Origin: Candidatus Heimdallarchaeota archaeon | GTDB lineage: Archaea > Asgardarchaeota > Heimdallarchaeia > Heimdallarchaeales > Kariarchaeaceae | Reading direction: 5' to 3' | DNA: 64,000 nucleotides | Assembly: GCA_030149205.1 (NCBI GenBank) | Contig: JASBSB010000003.1 | Location: forward strand, 310,001 to 374,000 | Part shown: positions 46,552-54,615 of the stretch, one piece after another | How positions within the stretch are numbered: position 1 is the first letter of the stretch | Layout of the letters: each line of letters opens with the position of its first letter | Notes under the pieces: generated by a model | What the model saw: only the letters and a program-made list of their open reading frames with translations | Database searches by the model: none | What the model was told of the DNA's origin: nothing | Position numbers and translations under genes: made by a program

Positions 46552-46698
46552 ATGCCCATTCAGATTTATTATATAGACGATAAGAACGAACTTTCCCATC
46601 AGACTTTATCGTGTTCTCCTTTGCGTACCAAAGCAATTAGAGAAAAAATTTACGATTTTCTGACCTATCAGAAATTTATATTATCCCAGTATGTCTAA
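46552..46698 (+). CDS. Small protein, 48 residues, unknown
   Basis: ATG 46552 opens a 49-codon frame, MPIQIYYIDDKN onward and ending QYV before TAA. An AT-rich TATA-like stretch lies about 30-40 bases upstream (46507-46520). The balanced composition, with charged residues and a helix (KAIREKIYDFLTYQKFI), looks protein-like. It is one of two small frames in the 528-base stretch 46475-47002. Could be spurious. Confidence 0.4.
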   Translation: MPIQIYYIDDKNELSHQTLSCSPLRTKAIREKIYDFLTYQKFILSQYV

Positions 46699-46730
46699 TA
46701 TTTAATAACCTAGAGACTATAAATTTTGCT

Positions 46731-46907
46731 ATGAATGAGCATATACAAGGATTAGATAAGGATTTGGTAGCTCCATACCAAAAAATCAGTGGGTTGATTG
46801 ATGAATATTTCAAGCTAAGAAATTTGAGAAGTTTTCCTCAGATTCAACGAAAGATGAAACAAGTGGATGAGGAATTTTACGAAGAGCTCAAGAAATATGC
46901 CAGTTAA
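46731..46907 (+). CDS. Small helical protein, 58 residues, unknown
   Basis: ATG 46731 to TAA 46907. The sequence starts MNEHIQGLDKD and ends ELKKYAS, with an amphipathic pattern throughout, as in a small coiled or helical protein. A TATA-like stretch (TATAAATTT near 46718) lies only about ten bases before the start, too close to be its promoter. It follows the 48-residue frame by 32 bases, so the two could be co-transcribed. Function unknown. Confidence 0.5.
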   Translation: MNEHIQGLDKDLVAPYQKISGLIDEYFKLRNLRSFPQIQRKMKQVDEEFYEELKKYAS

Positions 46908-47002
46908 AACCTTAAATTCAACCAATACAATGGGTAAGTACAAAATAACCCATAGTTTTTTCTCTCAAAGTTTATAAGGAACCACACAATTTAAGTGTAA
47001 CA

Positions 47003-47329
47003 ATGAATGATAGCTCTGATAATTTTGCTGAAAAGTTAAATCTTTTAACTGATATAGCGAAAAAGGACGGTATTATCTCAAATGATGAAGAAAAACTTCT
47101 GAGACAAATGAAAATTTCCTATGATGAATATAATCAACAACTCCAAAAGATATTAAAAGAAGGGAGAGTTTCGAAAGAGAAATATGAATGCCTCAAACAG
47201 TTTCGTGATCTACAAATAAAAAAGAATTATGAAATAGCAAATTTAGACAGAAAAATCTCCCAAGATGAAATGAGGATCCTGATTGCTTTTGTGGTTAGTT
47301 TTGATCTCCCTGAAGTAGCAGATGAATAA
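47003..47329 (+). CDS. TerB-like helical protein
   Basis: A 108-residue acidic all-helical protein. TDIAKKDGIISNDEEKLLRQM and NLDRKISQDEMRILIAF each resemble the TerB/EF-hand-like motif (A-x-x-DGxIsxxE-xxLL), which recurs twice. TerB-like domains are metal-binding or adaptor modules. No cysteines in a metal motif, and no partner is nearby. Separated by about 55 bases from the DUF885 gene on the same strand. Confidence 0.55.
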   Translation: MNDSSDNFAEKLNLLTDIAKKDGIISNDEEKLLRQMKISYDEYNQQLQKILKEGRVSKEKYECLKQFRDLQIKKNYEIANLDRKISQDEMRILIAFVVSFDLPEVADE

Positions 47330-47383
47330 TTTACACTGATTTATGGTTATTTATTATTATTATCTGATTCTACTTATTAATAA

Positions 47384-49048
47384 ATGAATGGTAGGACTGC
47401 TATGAACATCCCCGCCAAGTATAATACATTAGTAAATCGTTATTTGAAAAGGAATCCAACAGAGGCTCATTCTTTGGGAATTCATCAATTTGATGGTAAA
47501 CTGCCAAAATATGATCCAATGTCGATACAAACAATGCTTGAAGAAATTCAAGAAGATATTACTTACCTAATTCAATTCGAGAAAAGAGGTTTTGAGAATA
47601 AAGCTGAAGAGCTGGAACATTCAGTATTAATGATGAGACTCACTTCTGAACAATATCAATTAAAAGAATTAGAGTCATTCAAGGAAGAACCTCTCAGTTA
47701 CCTGTTTCCGTTGACATTGATTGAAACTTCATATGTTCCTAGAAATTTTGCCAGTAGAGACATTAGAATTCAATCAATCATTCAAATTGAAAATGAGATC
47801 CCAAACTATCTACAAACTGCTGTAAGCAACTTAAACGATATCTTAGCTAAACCTAAAATCTTGATGGCAATAAACTTTTTGGGTGGTATTATTTCATTTC
47901 TGGAGGATAAATTAATCGGGTTTATGGTTCAATCAGAAAACGAGACCCTTATTCAAGAATGGTCAACAGCCAATGTTAAAGCAGTTAATGCTCTCAAGAC
48001 ATTTGAAGAGACGTTAAGGTCTGAATTTCTTCCTCACTCTAAAGAAGACTTCGCTCTGGGAGTTGATAAATTCTTGTCACTACTCAAATATACTGAGTTT
48101 ATCGACCTAGATTTTGATACTTTACTCAAAGTTGGACAGCAGGATTTACAGACTAATTTTAGTGAACTTCAGGAAATCCTTGATTCAAATGGTGGCACAG
48201 AGTTTCTAAGGCAAGTACTTTCAGAGACTCCGAATTCTCAAGAATTGATAGAGTGGGCAAGAGATGCTCTTTCCAGGACAAGGGAGTTCCTTTTGGATGA
48301 AAAGATAGTCAGTTTGCCTACTAAAAAACAATGTGAGATTATCGAAACGCCTAACTTCGCACGTAAATTTGCCTTTGCTGCTATGTCAGTCCCTGGTCCA
48401 TTTGAACCAAAAGAGGCATCTCAATCATATTATTGGATTACTCCAGCTGACCTAAATCTACCGGAAGAAAAACAGAGAGAGTTTCTCAGTATATTCGCAA
48501 AATCTTCATTAGAAGTTATTACGATCCATGAGGTTTGGCCTGGACACTACTTACAGCTACTGAAAAGTAATAATACGGATTCAGATATTATTAAAATTTT
48601 TTCAAGGTCAATAACAATGATTGAAGGTTATGCTCATTACTGTGAAGAAATGATATTAGAAGAGGGTTATGAACCCTTTGACAGAATTAAGCTCAAAGTA
48701 GGTCAACTTTTAGCAGCACTATTGAGGAACTGTAGATACATTGCAGCTTTAAAGATGCATTCAGGCCAGATGAGTGTTTCTGAAGCAAAAACCCTGTTCA
48801 CTACTAAAGCCTTTCTAAATGAGCAGAGTGCAGAAATCGAAGCGAATAGAGGGACCGTAAATCCCATGTATCTAAATTACACTTTGGGCAAGTTACTGAT
48901 AAAGCGTTTAAGATCTGATTACAAAACTGAACAGGGGGAAAACTTTAACTTAAAGAGCTTCCATGATACCTTACTGAGCTATGGTAGCCCACCAATTGTT
49001 GCATTAAGAAAATTAATGCTTAAGAATCCAGGTGAAAGAATAATTTAA
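47384..49048 (+). CDS. DUF885-family putative metallopeptidase
   Basis: A 554-residue protein of the DUF885 family. The opening NRYLKRNPTEAHSLGIHQFDGKLP matches its signature (P-xxAtxLGihxyD). TIHEVWPGHYLQLLKS is the HExxxxH-like zinc-binding motif. ALLRNCRYIAALKMHSGQMSVSEA is a late conserved helix. Relatives are unverified peptidases or cell-wall-associated hydrolases. ATG 47402 (MNIPAKY) is an alternative start. Its 3' end meets the converging pseudo-receiver gene after 12 bases. Confidence 0.87.
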   Translation: MNGRTAMNIPAKYNTLVNRYLKRNPTEAHSLGIHQFDGKLPKYDPMSIQTMLEEIQEDITYLIQFEKRGFENKAEELEHSVLMMRLTSEQYQLKELESFKEEPLSYLFPLTLIETSYVPRNFASRDIRIQSIIQIENEIPNYLQTAVSNLNDILAKPKILMAINFLGGIISFLEDKLIGFMVQSENETLIQEWSTANVKAVNALKTFEETLRSEFLPHSKEDFALGVDKFLSLLKYTEFIDLDFDTLLKVGQQDLQTNFSELQEILDSNGGTEFLRQVLSETPNSQELIEWARDALSRTREFLLDEKIVSLPTKKQCEIIETPNFARKFAFAAMSVPGPFEPKEASQSYYWITPADLNLPEEKQREFLSIFAKSSLEVITIHEVWPGHYLQLLKSNNTDSDIIKIFSRSITMIEGYAHYCEEMILEEGYEPFDRIKLKVGQLLAALLRNCRYIAALKMHSGQMSVSEAKTLFTTKAFLNEQSAEIEANRGTVNPMYLNYTLGKLLIKRLRSDYKTEQGENFNLKSFHDTLLSYGSPPIVALRKLMLKNPGERII

Positions 49049-49060
49049 AAGAACCTAGAT

Positions 49061-50014
49061 TCAATTCCTATCTACCTTTTGATCTTCAGAGGCAATATTT
49101 TTGATTTGGTTTAGGACCGCAAATTTCACTCCCTCGAGTGTTTCAAGGTTTATACTTTGAGCATCTGGAATGACTTCTTTTATTAATGGAGTGATGGAAG
49201 TGAGTTTAGAGACCGGAGGAAACATAATGAAATCATCATTTGAAACAAAAATGCAAAGTTGAAAATAACCTTCTTTTAATCTTTCATCAACTGCATCGGG
49301 GTCATCAAGTTTAAAACTAAACACAATGACATTGTATCTCTTAGAAGGCCCCGCTGGTAAAATGAAGCAAGATTCATGATAAATGTGTCCTTGGCCTGTT
49401 AATATTAGATATTCTATCGCAAGCTTACTTAACAGATGGTCTACGGGTATATCTAAAGTATCATCCTCCAAATTTTCAAAGTCCCAAATTAATGCTGTAG
49501 GTCCATTTGTTGAAAGTTGAAATACTGCAGAGGGATATTTCCCAGGATAGAAGACTTTTGCTAGTTTGTTGAGTTTCTTTCGGCTTGCTTTTACCCCTAA
49601 AATTGCTCTACCAAGTACAGTTGTAAAGTCTTTGATGAAAAATTTACCTCTGTAAACCATTAAATCTACACCATAATCCAACCATCTAAGAATCTCTCTG
49701 ATATTTTCATCTCCAACAATTAGAATGATCTGTGTATATGGATAGTTACTTCTTATATACGGTCCCAGCTCTTTGAAATTTAGGTGTCCTGTTCCTTTGT
49801 CAATTATGAACAAGTCAGGATTGTAAATCGCAAAATTTCGTTCAATCTCTTTTTGATCCAAATTCGTTAGAGAATGAAATGAAACCTCATAACCCCATTC
49901 TTTCAGAGTCTCAGTTGTTAAACTTTGATATGGTATGCTTGGACTATCTGTAGATTTAGCACTTAAGACAGTCAATTTTTCCTTCTCAATATCCAACTGT
50001 GTACCCTCTAGCAA
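49061..50014 (-). CDS. Pseudo-receiver-domain protein with an unidentified C-terminal domain
   Basis: A 317-residue soluble protein. Residues about 12-140 have the layout of a response-regulator receiver: strand KLTVLSA, strand NPDLFIID with D72 at the acceptor position, strand QIILIVGDE and strand VDLMVYRG. The acidic pair after the first strand is missing, so phosphorylation is doubtful. The C-terminal half (LIWDFENL, HLLSKLAIEYLI, CFILPAG, NVIVFSF, QLCIFVSN) alternates strands and a helix and might be a longin- or roadblock-like fold. That is speculative. Confidence 0.5.
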   Translation of the reverse strand: MLEGTQLDIEKEKLTVLSAKSTDSPSIPYQSLTTETLKEWGYEVSFHSLTNLDQKEIERNFAIYNPDLFIIDKGTGHLNFKELGPYIRSNYPYTQIILIVGDENIREILRWLDYGVDLMVYRGKFFIKDFTTVLGRAILGVKASRKKLNKLAKVFYPGKYPSAVFQLSTNGPTALIWDFENLEDDTLDIPVDHLLSKLAIEYLILTGQGHIYHESCFILPAGPSKRYNVIVFSFKLDDPDAVDERLKEGYFQLCIFVSNDDFIMFPPVSKLTSITPLIKEVIPDAQSINLETLEGVKFAVLNQIKNIASEDQKVDRN

Positions 50015-50147
50015 AACATATATCTTACAATCTCTAATAAAGGTTATTTAACAACTTAAGAATAAGCTCAGAAAACATTTAATATAATTTCTCAACTATA
50101 ATTAAATTTAACTAATATTTCGAGAGTTTAACTTAGTTAGAGAGTAA

Positions 50148-50804
50148 ATGAATCAAAGTGAAATACACCCAGAATTTAAAGTAGAGCGTTATATACAACC
50201 TACTGACTATAGTGCAATGTTAGAAAAGCAGTTATTGATTTGGGAAAGAGTTAAGAGAACTTCAGATACCTCAGTGATTATCAATACCCATAAACCAACA
50301 ATCACTCTCGGTAGAAGAACCGATCCCTCTCATATACTATTAACTAAAGATGAATTGAAAAAGAAAGGAATAGATTTGGTTAAAGTTCAAAGAGGGGGAT
50401 CAGTGACTTACCATGGTCCAGGTCAGCTTGTAATATATATTATAGCAAAAGTTTCAAGATATGGAGGGACAAGAAAATTTGTAGAAAAGAGTATCGGATT
50501 AATGCAGAAAATAGCATCAAACTATTCTGTGGATACAGTAGTAAACACTGAGATGCCTGGATTATGGACGACAGATGAGAATCCAAGAAAATTGGGTGCA
50601 ATTGGGTTTCAAATAAAAGGGGGGGTCTCATTACATGGCATTGCTTTAAACATTGATAACTCTTTGATACCTTTCCAATATATTGTTCCATGTGGATTGA
50701 CTCTTCCAGTCACATCATTACAGATAGAATCTCCTGTTAACCCTAGTTATGAGATAGTGGCAAATTGGGTATATGAGAATTTTTCTTCAATCTTTTCCCA
50801 TTAG
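50148..50804 (+). CDS. lipB: Lipoyl(octanoyl) transferase LipB
   Basis: Moves octanoyl from acyl-carrier protein to lipoyl domains. A 218-residue protein. HKPTITLGRR and RGGSVTYHGPGQLVIY (82-97) are family motifs. K148 (KLGAIG) and C182 (YIVPCG) are the catalytic Lys and Cys, spaced 34 residues apart as in characterised LipB. VSLHGIALNID lies between. Both active residues are intact. No LipA, glycine-cleavage or 2-oxoacid-dehydrogenase genes are seen nearby. Its stop overlaps the converging hydrolase by 18 bases. Confidence 0.94.
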   Translation: MNQSEIHPEFKVERYIQPTDYSAMLEKQLLIWERVKRTSDTSVIINTHKPTITLGRRTDPSHILLTKDELKKKGIDLVKVQRGGSVTYHGPGQLVIYIIAKVSRYGGTRKFVEKSIGLMQKIASNYSVDTVVNTEMPGLWTTDENPRKLGAIGFQIKGGVSLHGIALNIDNSLIPFQYIVPCGLTLPVTSLQIESPVNPSYEIVANWVYENFSSIFSH

Positions 50805-51689
50805 GTGCATTATAGATTTTTCATCCATAATTTGATCTTGAAAACTCTCTGAGGAATTTAATAAGTAAAATTCTACTATATCAAAAATTAAATCTGGTCT
50901 TTCGGATACAATAGTATGTCTTGTGTCTTTCAAAATTATTAAACCAGAATTGGGGAGATGTTCAAATAATTCGATTGAATCTTCAATGGGAATAACTTTA
51001 TCTTGATCCGCAGAAATTATTAAAACAGGAGTTGAAATTGATTTTGGATCTACAGAAAAGGTTGATAGTGTCTCCTCAACTATTTTTCTTTGTATTTCAA
51101 TGGGGCTTGAGTTTATTGTATCTACAAATCTTTGAATAAGTCTAGAGAGATTATAATCAAAAATAAAACGACTTGAATGGTTTAACAAGTTAAGAACACC
51201 TCTTAGTAAGGTATCATTTGATATCTTAGACATGCCTTTAAACCAAAGCGGTAGATTAAATCTAGAAGTTGGTGAGACTAATACAGCACAGTCCACATGG
51301 TTTTTATAAATTTCAAGAAATTTCAACCCAATTGCAGATGAAAGTGAGCTAGTTACCAAGATTATTTTGTATGCTGACCCAAAATAATTTAAAAATATTT
51401 GATGAATATCGTTTGCAAAGTTGCTACTATTCCAATTTGTGTCTAACGGTGCGTCGGAACTTCCATGACCTCTTAAATTGATTGCAAATACATTATAAGC
51501 ATCAGAAAACCTCTTAAATGCATCAACATACTCTTCAGTTGATCCCAGCCACCCATGTAAAAAAACGATGTTTTCTTTCTTTAGGTCTATCTCAGTTCTC
51601 GAAAGGTTCAGTAAAAAATAATTTCCAGTATCATACTCCTGTAAATCATTTGAGGACTTGAGAATTGGAACTAAACTATTTATCAGCAA
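50787..51689 (-). CDS. Alpha/beta hydrolase with degenerate nucleophile elbow
   Basis: A 300-residue protein. IVFLHGWLGSTEEY is the oxyanion strand, VFAINLRGHGSSDAP the next core strand, and PVLIISADQDKVIP and DTRHTIVSERPD the acid and histidine regions. The nucleophile elbow reads VTSSLSSAIG, keeping Ser but not the usual Gly-x-Ser-x-Gly spacing glycines. Activity may persist, since small residues can replace glycine, but it is a departure from the family rule. Substrate unknown. Confidence 0.8.
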   Translation of the reverse strand: MLINSLVPILKSSNDLQEYDTGNYFLLNLSRTEIDLKKENIVFLHGWLGSTEEYVDAFKRFSDAYNVFAINLRGHGSSDAPLDTNWNSSNFANDIHQIFLNYFGSAYKIILVTSSLSSAIGLKFLEIYKNHVDCAVLVSPTSRFNLPLWFKGMSKISNDTLLRGVLNLLNHSSRFIFDYNLSRLIQRFVDTINSSPIEIQRKIVEETLSTFSVDPKSISTPVLIISADQDKVIPIEDSIELFEHLPNSGLIILKDTRHTIVSERPDLIFDIVEFYLLNSSESFQDQIMDEKSIMHLMGKD

Positions 51690-51935
51690 TTTTTGTCACC
51701 AGATTCCATTGATCTTTAACCATATTATTCTATGGTGAAAGAATAATGTAATATAATATTAGTAAATCTCATTAATAAACCATTTCTTTTGAAAAGAGTG
51801 TTGAGAATAGATAGGTCTCAAAGTAATACTGTGAGGAAGATACGCTTAGGCTTAAATCCTCTTATTTCCGCTGTATCTAACCAAATAACTTTAAATATAG
51901 TTCATAGAGAAAGTTCGTAGGAAAGAGGAAATTTA

Positions 51936-52736
51936 ATGGTAGATGTATTTGCAATAGCGACACAAAGGCCAGTTACCTGTAAACCAACTGAGACCCTTGG
52001 GCACGCTGTTAATTTGATGGTAGAAAGGAAATTTCGAAGAATCCCAATCACTATGGAAGAGCAACTTATCGGAATCATTACAGCTTCCGATGTATTAAAA
52101 TTACTTGATCAAGAGGGGATTAAAACCTTTAATAAAAAATTAGGTGATGTAATGACCTCTAACCCCTTTTTCGTTTCTCAAGACACAGAGTTGGGAGAAG
52201 CAACAAGAATAATGGCAGAAAGAGGGTTTGGAGGGTTACCTATAGTCTCTGATGAGTTTGGAACCTTATCTGGTATCATAACCGAAAGAGACCTAGTAAA
52301 AGAATTTGCGGAATCCTTAGTTGACGCATCCCTTCACGAATTTATTGCAGAACCTATAACTCTACCTTACTCAACAGTTAAAATAGGAAATGTTGTAGAA
52401 ACACTCTACAAGAAAAACACAAGTAGAATCATTCTAACAAATAAAAAAAGCCAAATAAAAGGTATTATAAGTTCTACAGATATTCTTAGGCTCTATTCCG
52501 ATAAATTTCTAAGAGGGGTTGAAGACGATAAATCTATAAGATCAATTAAAGCAAGTGAAATCGCTTCAACTAAAGTGATCTCTGTTAACGAAAATAGCTC
52601 TGTGAAGGAAATCGCAGATTTATTAATGAAACATAATCTTGGTGGTGTCCCTGTAGTCTCAGATACTGGAGAACTAATGGGGATGTTCACAGAAAGAGAT
52701 ATATTGAGAATAGTTGGAACTTATATGCTGTTCTAA
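51936..52736 (+). CDS. Four-CBS-domain protein, second paralogue
   Basis: A 266-residue protein with four CBS units: LIGIITASDVLKLL, LSGIITERDLVKEF, IKGIISSTDILRLY and LMGMFTERDILRIV are the closing strands. It parallels the 273-residue protein at 7313-8134 in length and layout. A ribosome binding site (GGAAAGAGG, 51919-51927) lies eight bases upstream of the ATG. The following Nudix gene starts three bases after its stop, so they are one operon; CBS pairs sense nucleotides and a Nudix enzyme cleaves them, which fits a nucleotide-linked role. Confidence 0.9.
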   Translation: MVDVFAIATQRPVTCKPTETLGHAVNLMVERKFRRIPITMEEQLIGIITASDVLKLLDQEGIKTFNKKLGDVMTSNPFFVSQDTELGEATRIMAERGFGGLPIVSDEFGTLSGIITERDLVKEFAESLVDASLHEFIAEPITLPYSTVKIGNVVETLYKKNTSRIILTNKKSQIKGIISSTDILRLYSDKFLRGVEDDKSIRSIKASEIASTKVISVNENSSVKEIADLLMKHNLGGVPVVSDTGELMGMFTERDILRIVGTYMLF

Positions 52737-52739
52737 GTA

Positions 52740-53471
52740 ATGAAAACAAAGGTAAAATTAACTGAGCATCTTAAATTATCTGAACTCTATACACTCTTCC
52801 AAAATGTCCTTAGTGAACGTGACCAAAGATTGGTAAACGCTACCACCATTACTAACCATATCAGGGAGAGTTCTGTGTTATTTCTATTAATAACTTCAAG
52901 GGATCACTTTGATGATAGCTCTCAACAAGTTCAGTATTGGTTAGATAATATGTATACCATCCTGACCAAAAGATCTCTTGAAATGAAACATAACCCAGGA
53001 GATATGGCATTTCCTGGCGGGTCAAGAGAAGATCATGATAAATCAATTTATGAGACAGCTCAAAGGGAGACTATGGAAGAGGTAGGAATAGAGTCAGAGA
53101 AATACTCATTACTTGGATACTTAGATGAATTTAATTCATTGAACAAATATATTGTAAAGGTTTGCTTGGCAAAAATGATGGTTGACGTCCCTAAAGATAA
53201 TTTGAGAGATTTTTTGGAAAAAAATTATCAACCAAAATCAAATGAAAATATTTTTACATTAGCTTTACCAATAAGTTATTTTCTAAACCCTGAACACTAC
53301 TCAAATAGCCAATATAAGCTCGAAGGAGGAAGAATTGGTTATATTCGATATTTTGACCTATCTGAATATAAATCCGGGGAAACTGTATGGGGGTTAACCG
53401 CTTCAATGATTCGTAGGTTTATTGATACCTTCATTGAAGATCATCAGTTACCTATAGAACCAAATTCTTAA
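52740..53471 (+). CDS. Nudix hydrolase, probable CoA pyrophosphatase (NudL/NUDT7-like)
   Basis: A 243-residue protein. FPGGSREDHDKSIYETAQRETMEEVGI carries the Nudix box, whose REtxEEvGI core holds the metal-binding glutamates. The upstream KHNPGDMAFPGG is the UPF0035-type signature of CoA-cleaving Nudix proteins (LR..aGqvaFPGG). Activity is hydrolysis of CoA or acyl-CoA to phosphopantetheine and 3',5'-ADP. It is three bases after the CBS gene, and its stop shares TTAA (53468-53471) with the next gene. Confidence 0.85.
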   Translation: MKTKVKLTEHLKLSELYTLFQNVLSERDQRLVNATTITNHIRESSVLFLLITSRDHFDDSSQQVQYWLDNMYTILTKRSLEMKHNPGDMAFPGGSREDHDKSIYETAQRETMEEVGIESEKYSLLGYLDEFNSLNKYIVKVCLAKMMVDVPKDNLRDFLEKNYQPKSNENIFTLALPISYFLNPEHYSNSQYKLEGGRIGYIRYFDLSEYKSGETVWGLTASMIRRFIDTFIEDHQLPIEPNS

Positions 53472-54388
53472 GGTAACCAGTCATAAATCAGTTTTTCACC
53501 TGTTGACTTATACTCTTTAATAACATCTCTTATTTTTATTAAAATCAAATTTTGTTGCTCTGGAGTAAGAAGTTCATTCAATAGCTTTGTACCATCAACT
53601 ATTGATGCAACACCAGCACTTGATAAATTATACAGATCCTTTGTATCAAAGCTTTTAAGAGGATTGACAATCATTAACCGATTATAATTTTCGTCATGAG
53701 CAGACAAAATTTGGAAGCCTTCACGAACGTTGAAACTCTCTGGGGCTTTAATTAATTTTGTAAACGCATCAATTGCAGCTTTGTTTGGATGGAATACGTT
53801 TCGTGAGATAATTCCACGAATTAACGCTTGAATTGTATAGGCCTCTTCTATCAGTGAGAAGGGGATGATTGTAATTAATTCGTTGATTGTACTTCCATGA
53901 AGCTCCCCCCGAGTTATGGGAGGTGCATTTAAGAGCCGTTCAAGGTGATCCAGTGGTAAGAGAATAAGATTTATACTTCTTTGATTTGTGATATATTTTC
54001 CTGGATCCAAGCTGAATTCAGTGAAAAGAACCCCTGGTCCAGATATCAAGGCGAACTCTTTTCCTAGCTTATCAGAGACAATTTCTATATCATTATTCAA
54101 CATAACAATAGTATCTCTTGAAATATCAATAACTGGCCGATTTAAGTAAAATCCCATTGTCTGCTTCTCTAAGATTTTAGACCATGATGGGATGATTAAC
54201 AATGAGTTCAAATTCTTTTTTTCTATTTCTGCAAGCCTGACCTTTTTCAAATCAGAAGTAATATTCTTTATCTCCATATGGATCTGTTCAAGTAACTTTT
54301 CCTTATCTTGTACAAATTGTCTTTTGGGGAATTCATGGTCACTCATAAACATAAGTAGATCTCTTATTTTGAATTCTCCCAACTCCAT
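53468..54388 (-). CDS. Protein of unknown function; probable extended N-terminus
   Basis: A 306-residue soluble protein from ATG 54388. No recognised motif; helix-rich at both ends with a beta-rich middle (about 75-150). The frame stays open upstream for 36 more codons to a TAA at 54497-54499, and this extension (DVEQSKEYQEAEKTKK... YYNSTERFDE) looks like real protein. However it contains no ATG, GTG or TTG. An ATG at 54486 lies in another frame. Either translation starts at ATT 54496, or a one-base frameshift lies near 54480. See findings. Confidence 0.6.
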   Translation of the reverse strand: MELGEFKIRDLLMFMSDHEFPKRQFVQDKEKLLEQIHMEIKNITSDLKKVRLAEIEKKNLNSLLIIPSWSKILEKQTMGFYLNRPVIDISRDTIVMLNNDIEIVSDKLGKEFALISGPGVLFTEFSLDPGKYITNQRSINLILLPLDHLERLLNAPPITRGELHGSTINELITIIPFSLIEEAYTIQALIRGIISRNVFHPNKAAIDAFTKLIKAPESFNVREGFQILSAHDENYNRLMIVNPLKSFDTKDLYNLSSAGVASIVDGTKLLNELLTPEQQNLILIKIRDVIKEYKSTGEKLIYDWLP

Positions 54389-54615
54389 TTCATCAAATCT
54401 TTCTGTAGAGTTGTAATAAACAAGTAATAACTCAAGAAGCTTCTTAGTTTTCTCGGCTTCTTGATATTCTTTTGATTGTTCGACATCTAAGGGAATTTAT
54501 TGCACCAACCTGTTTATTTACCAATTTAAAATTAGTTTTTTTTAATAAAAGCATTCCTTTAGAGTGGACTTAAATTGATAATCTTACAGTCTTTAGATGC
54601 AGAATTCATTCACCG

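Noticed and set aside
51793..51915. 40-codon frame upstream of the CBS gene
   Set aside because: It overlaps the likely TATA region of the CBS gene (TTTAAATATAG near 51890), so promoter sequence explains it better.
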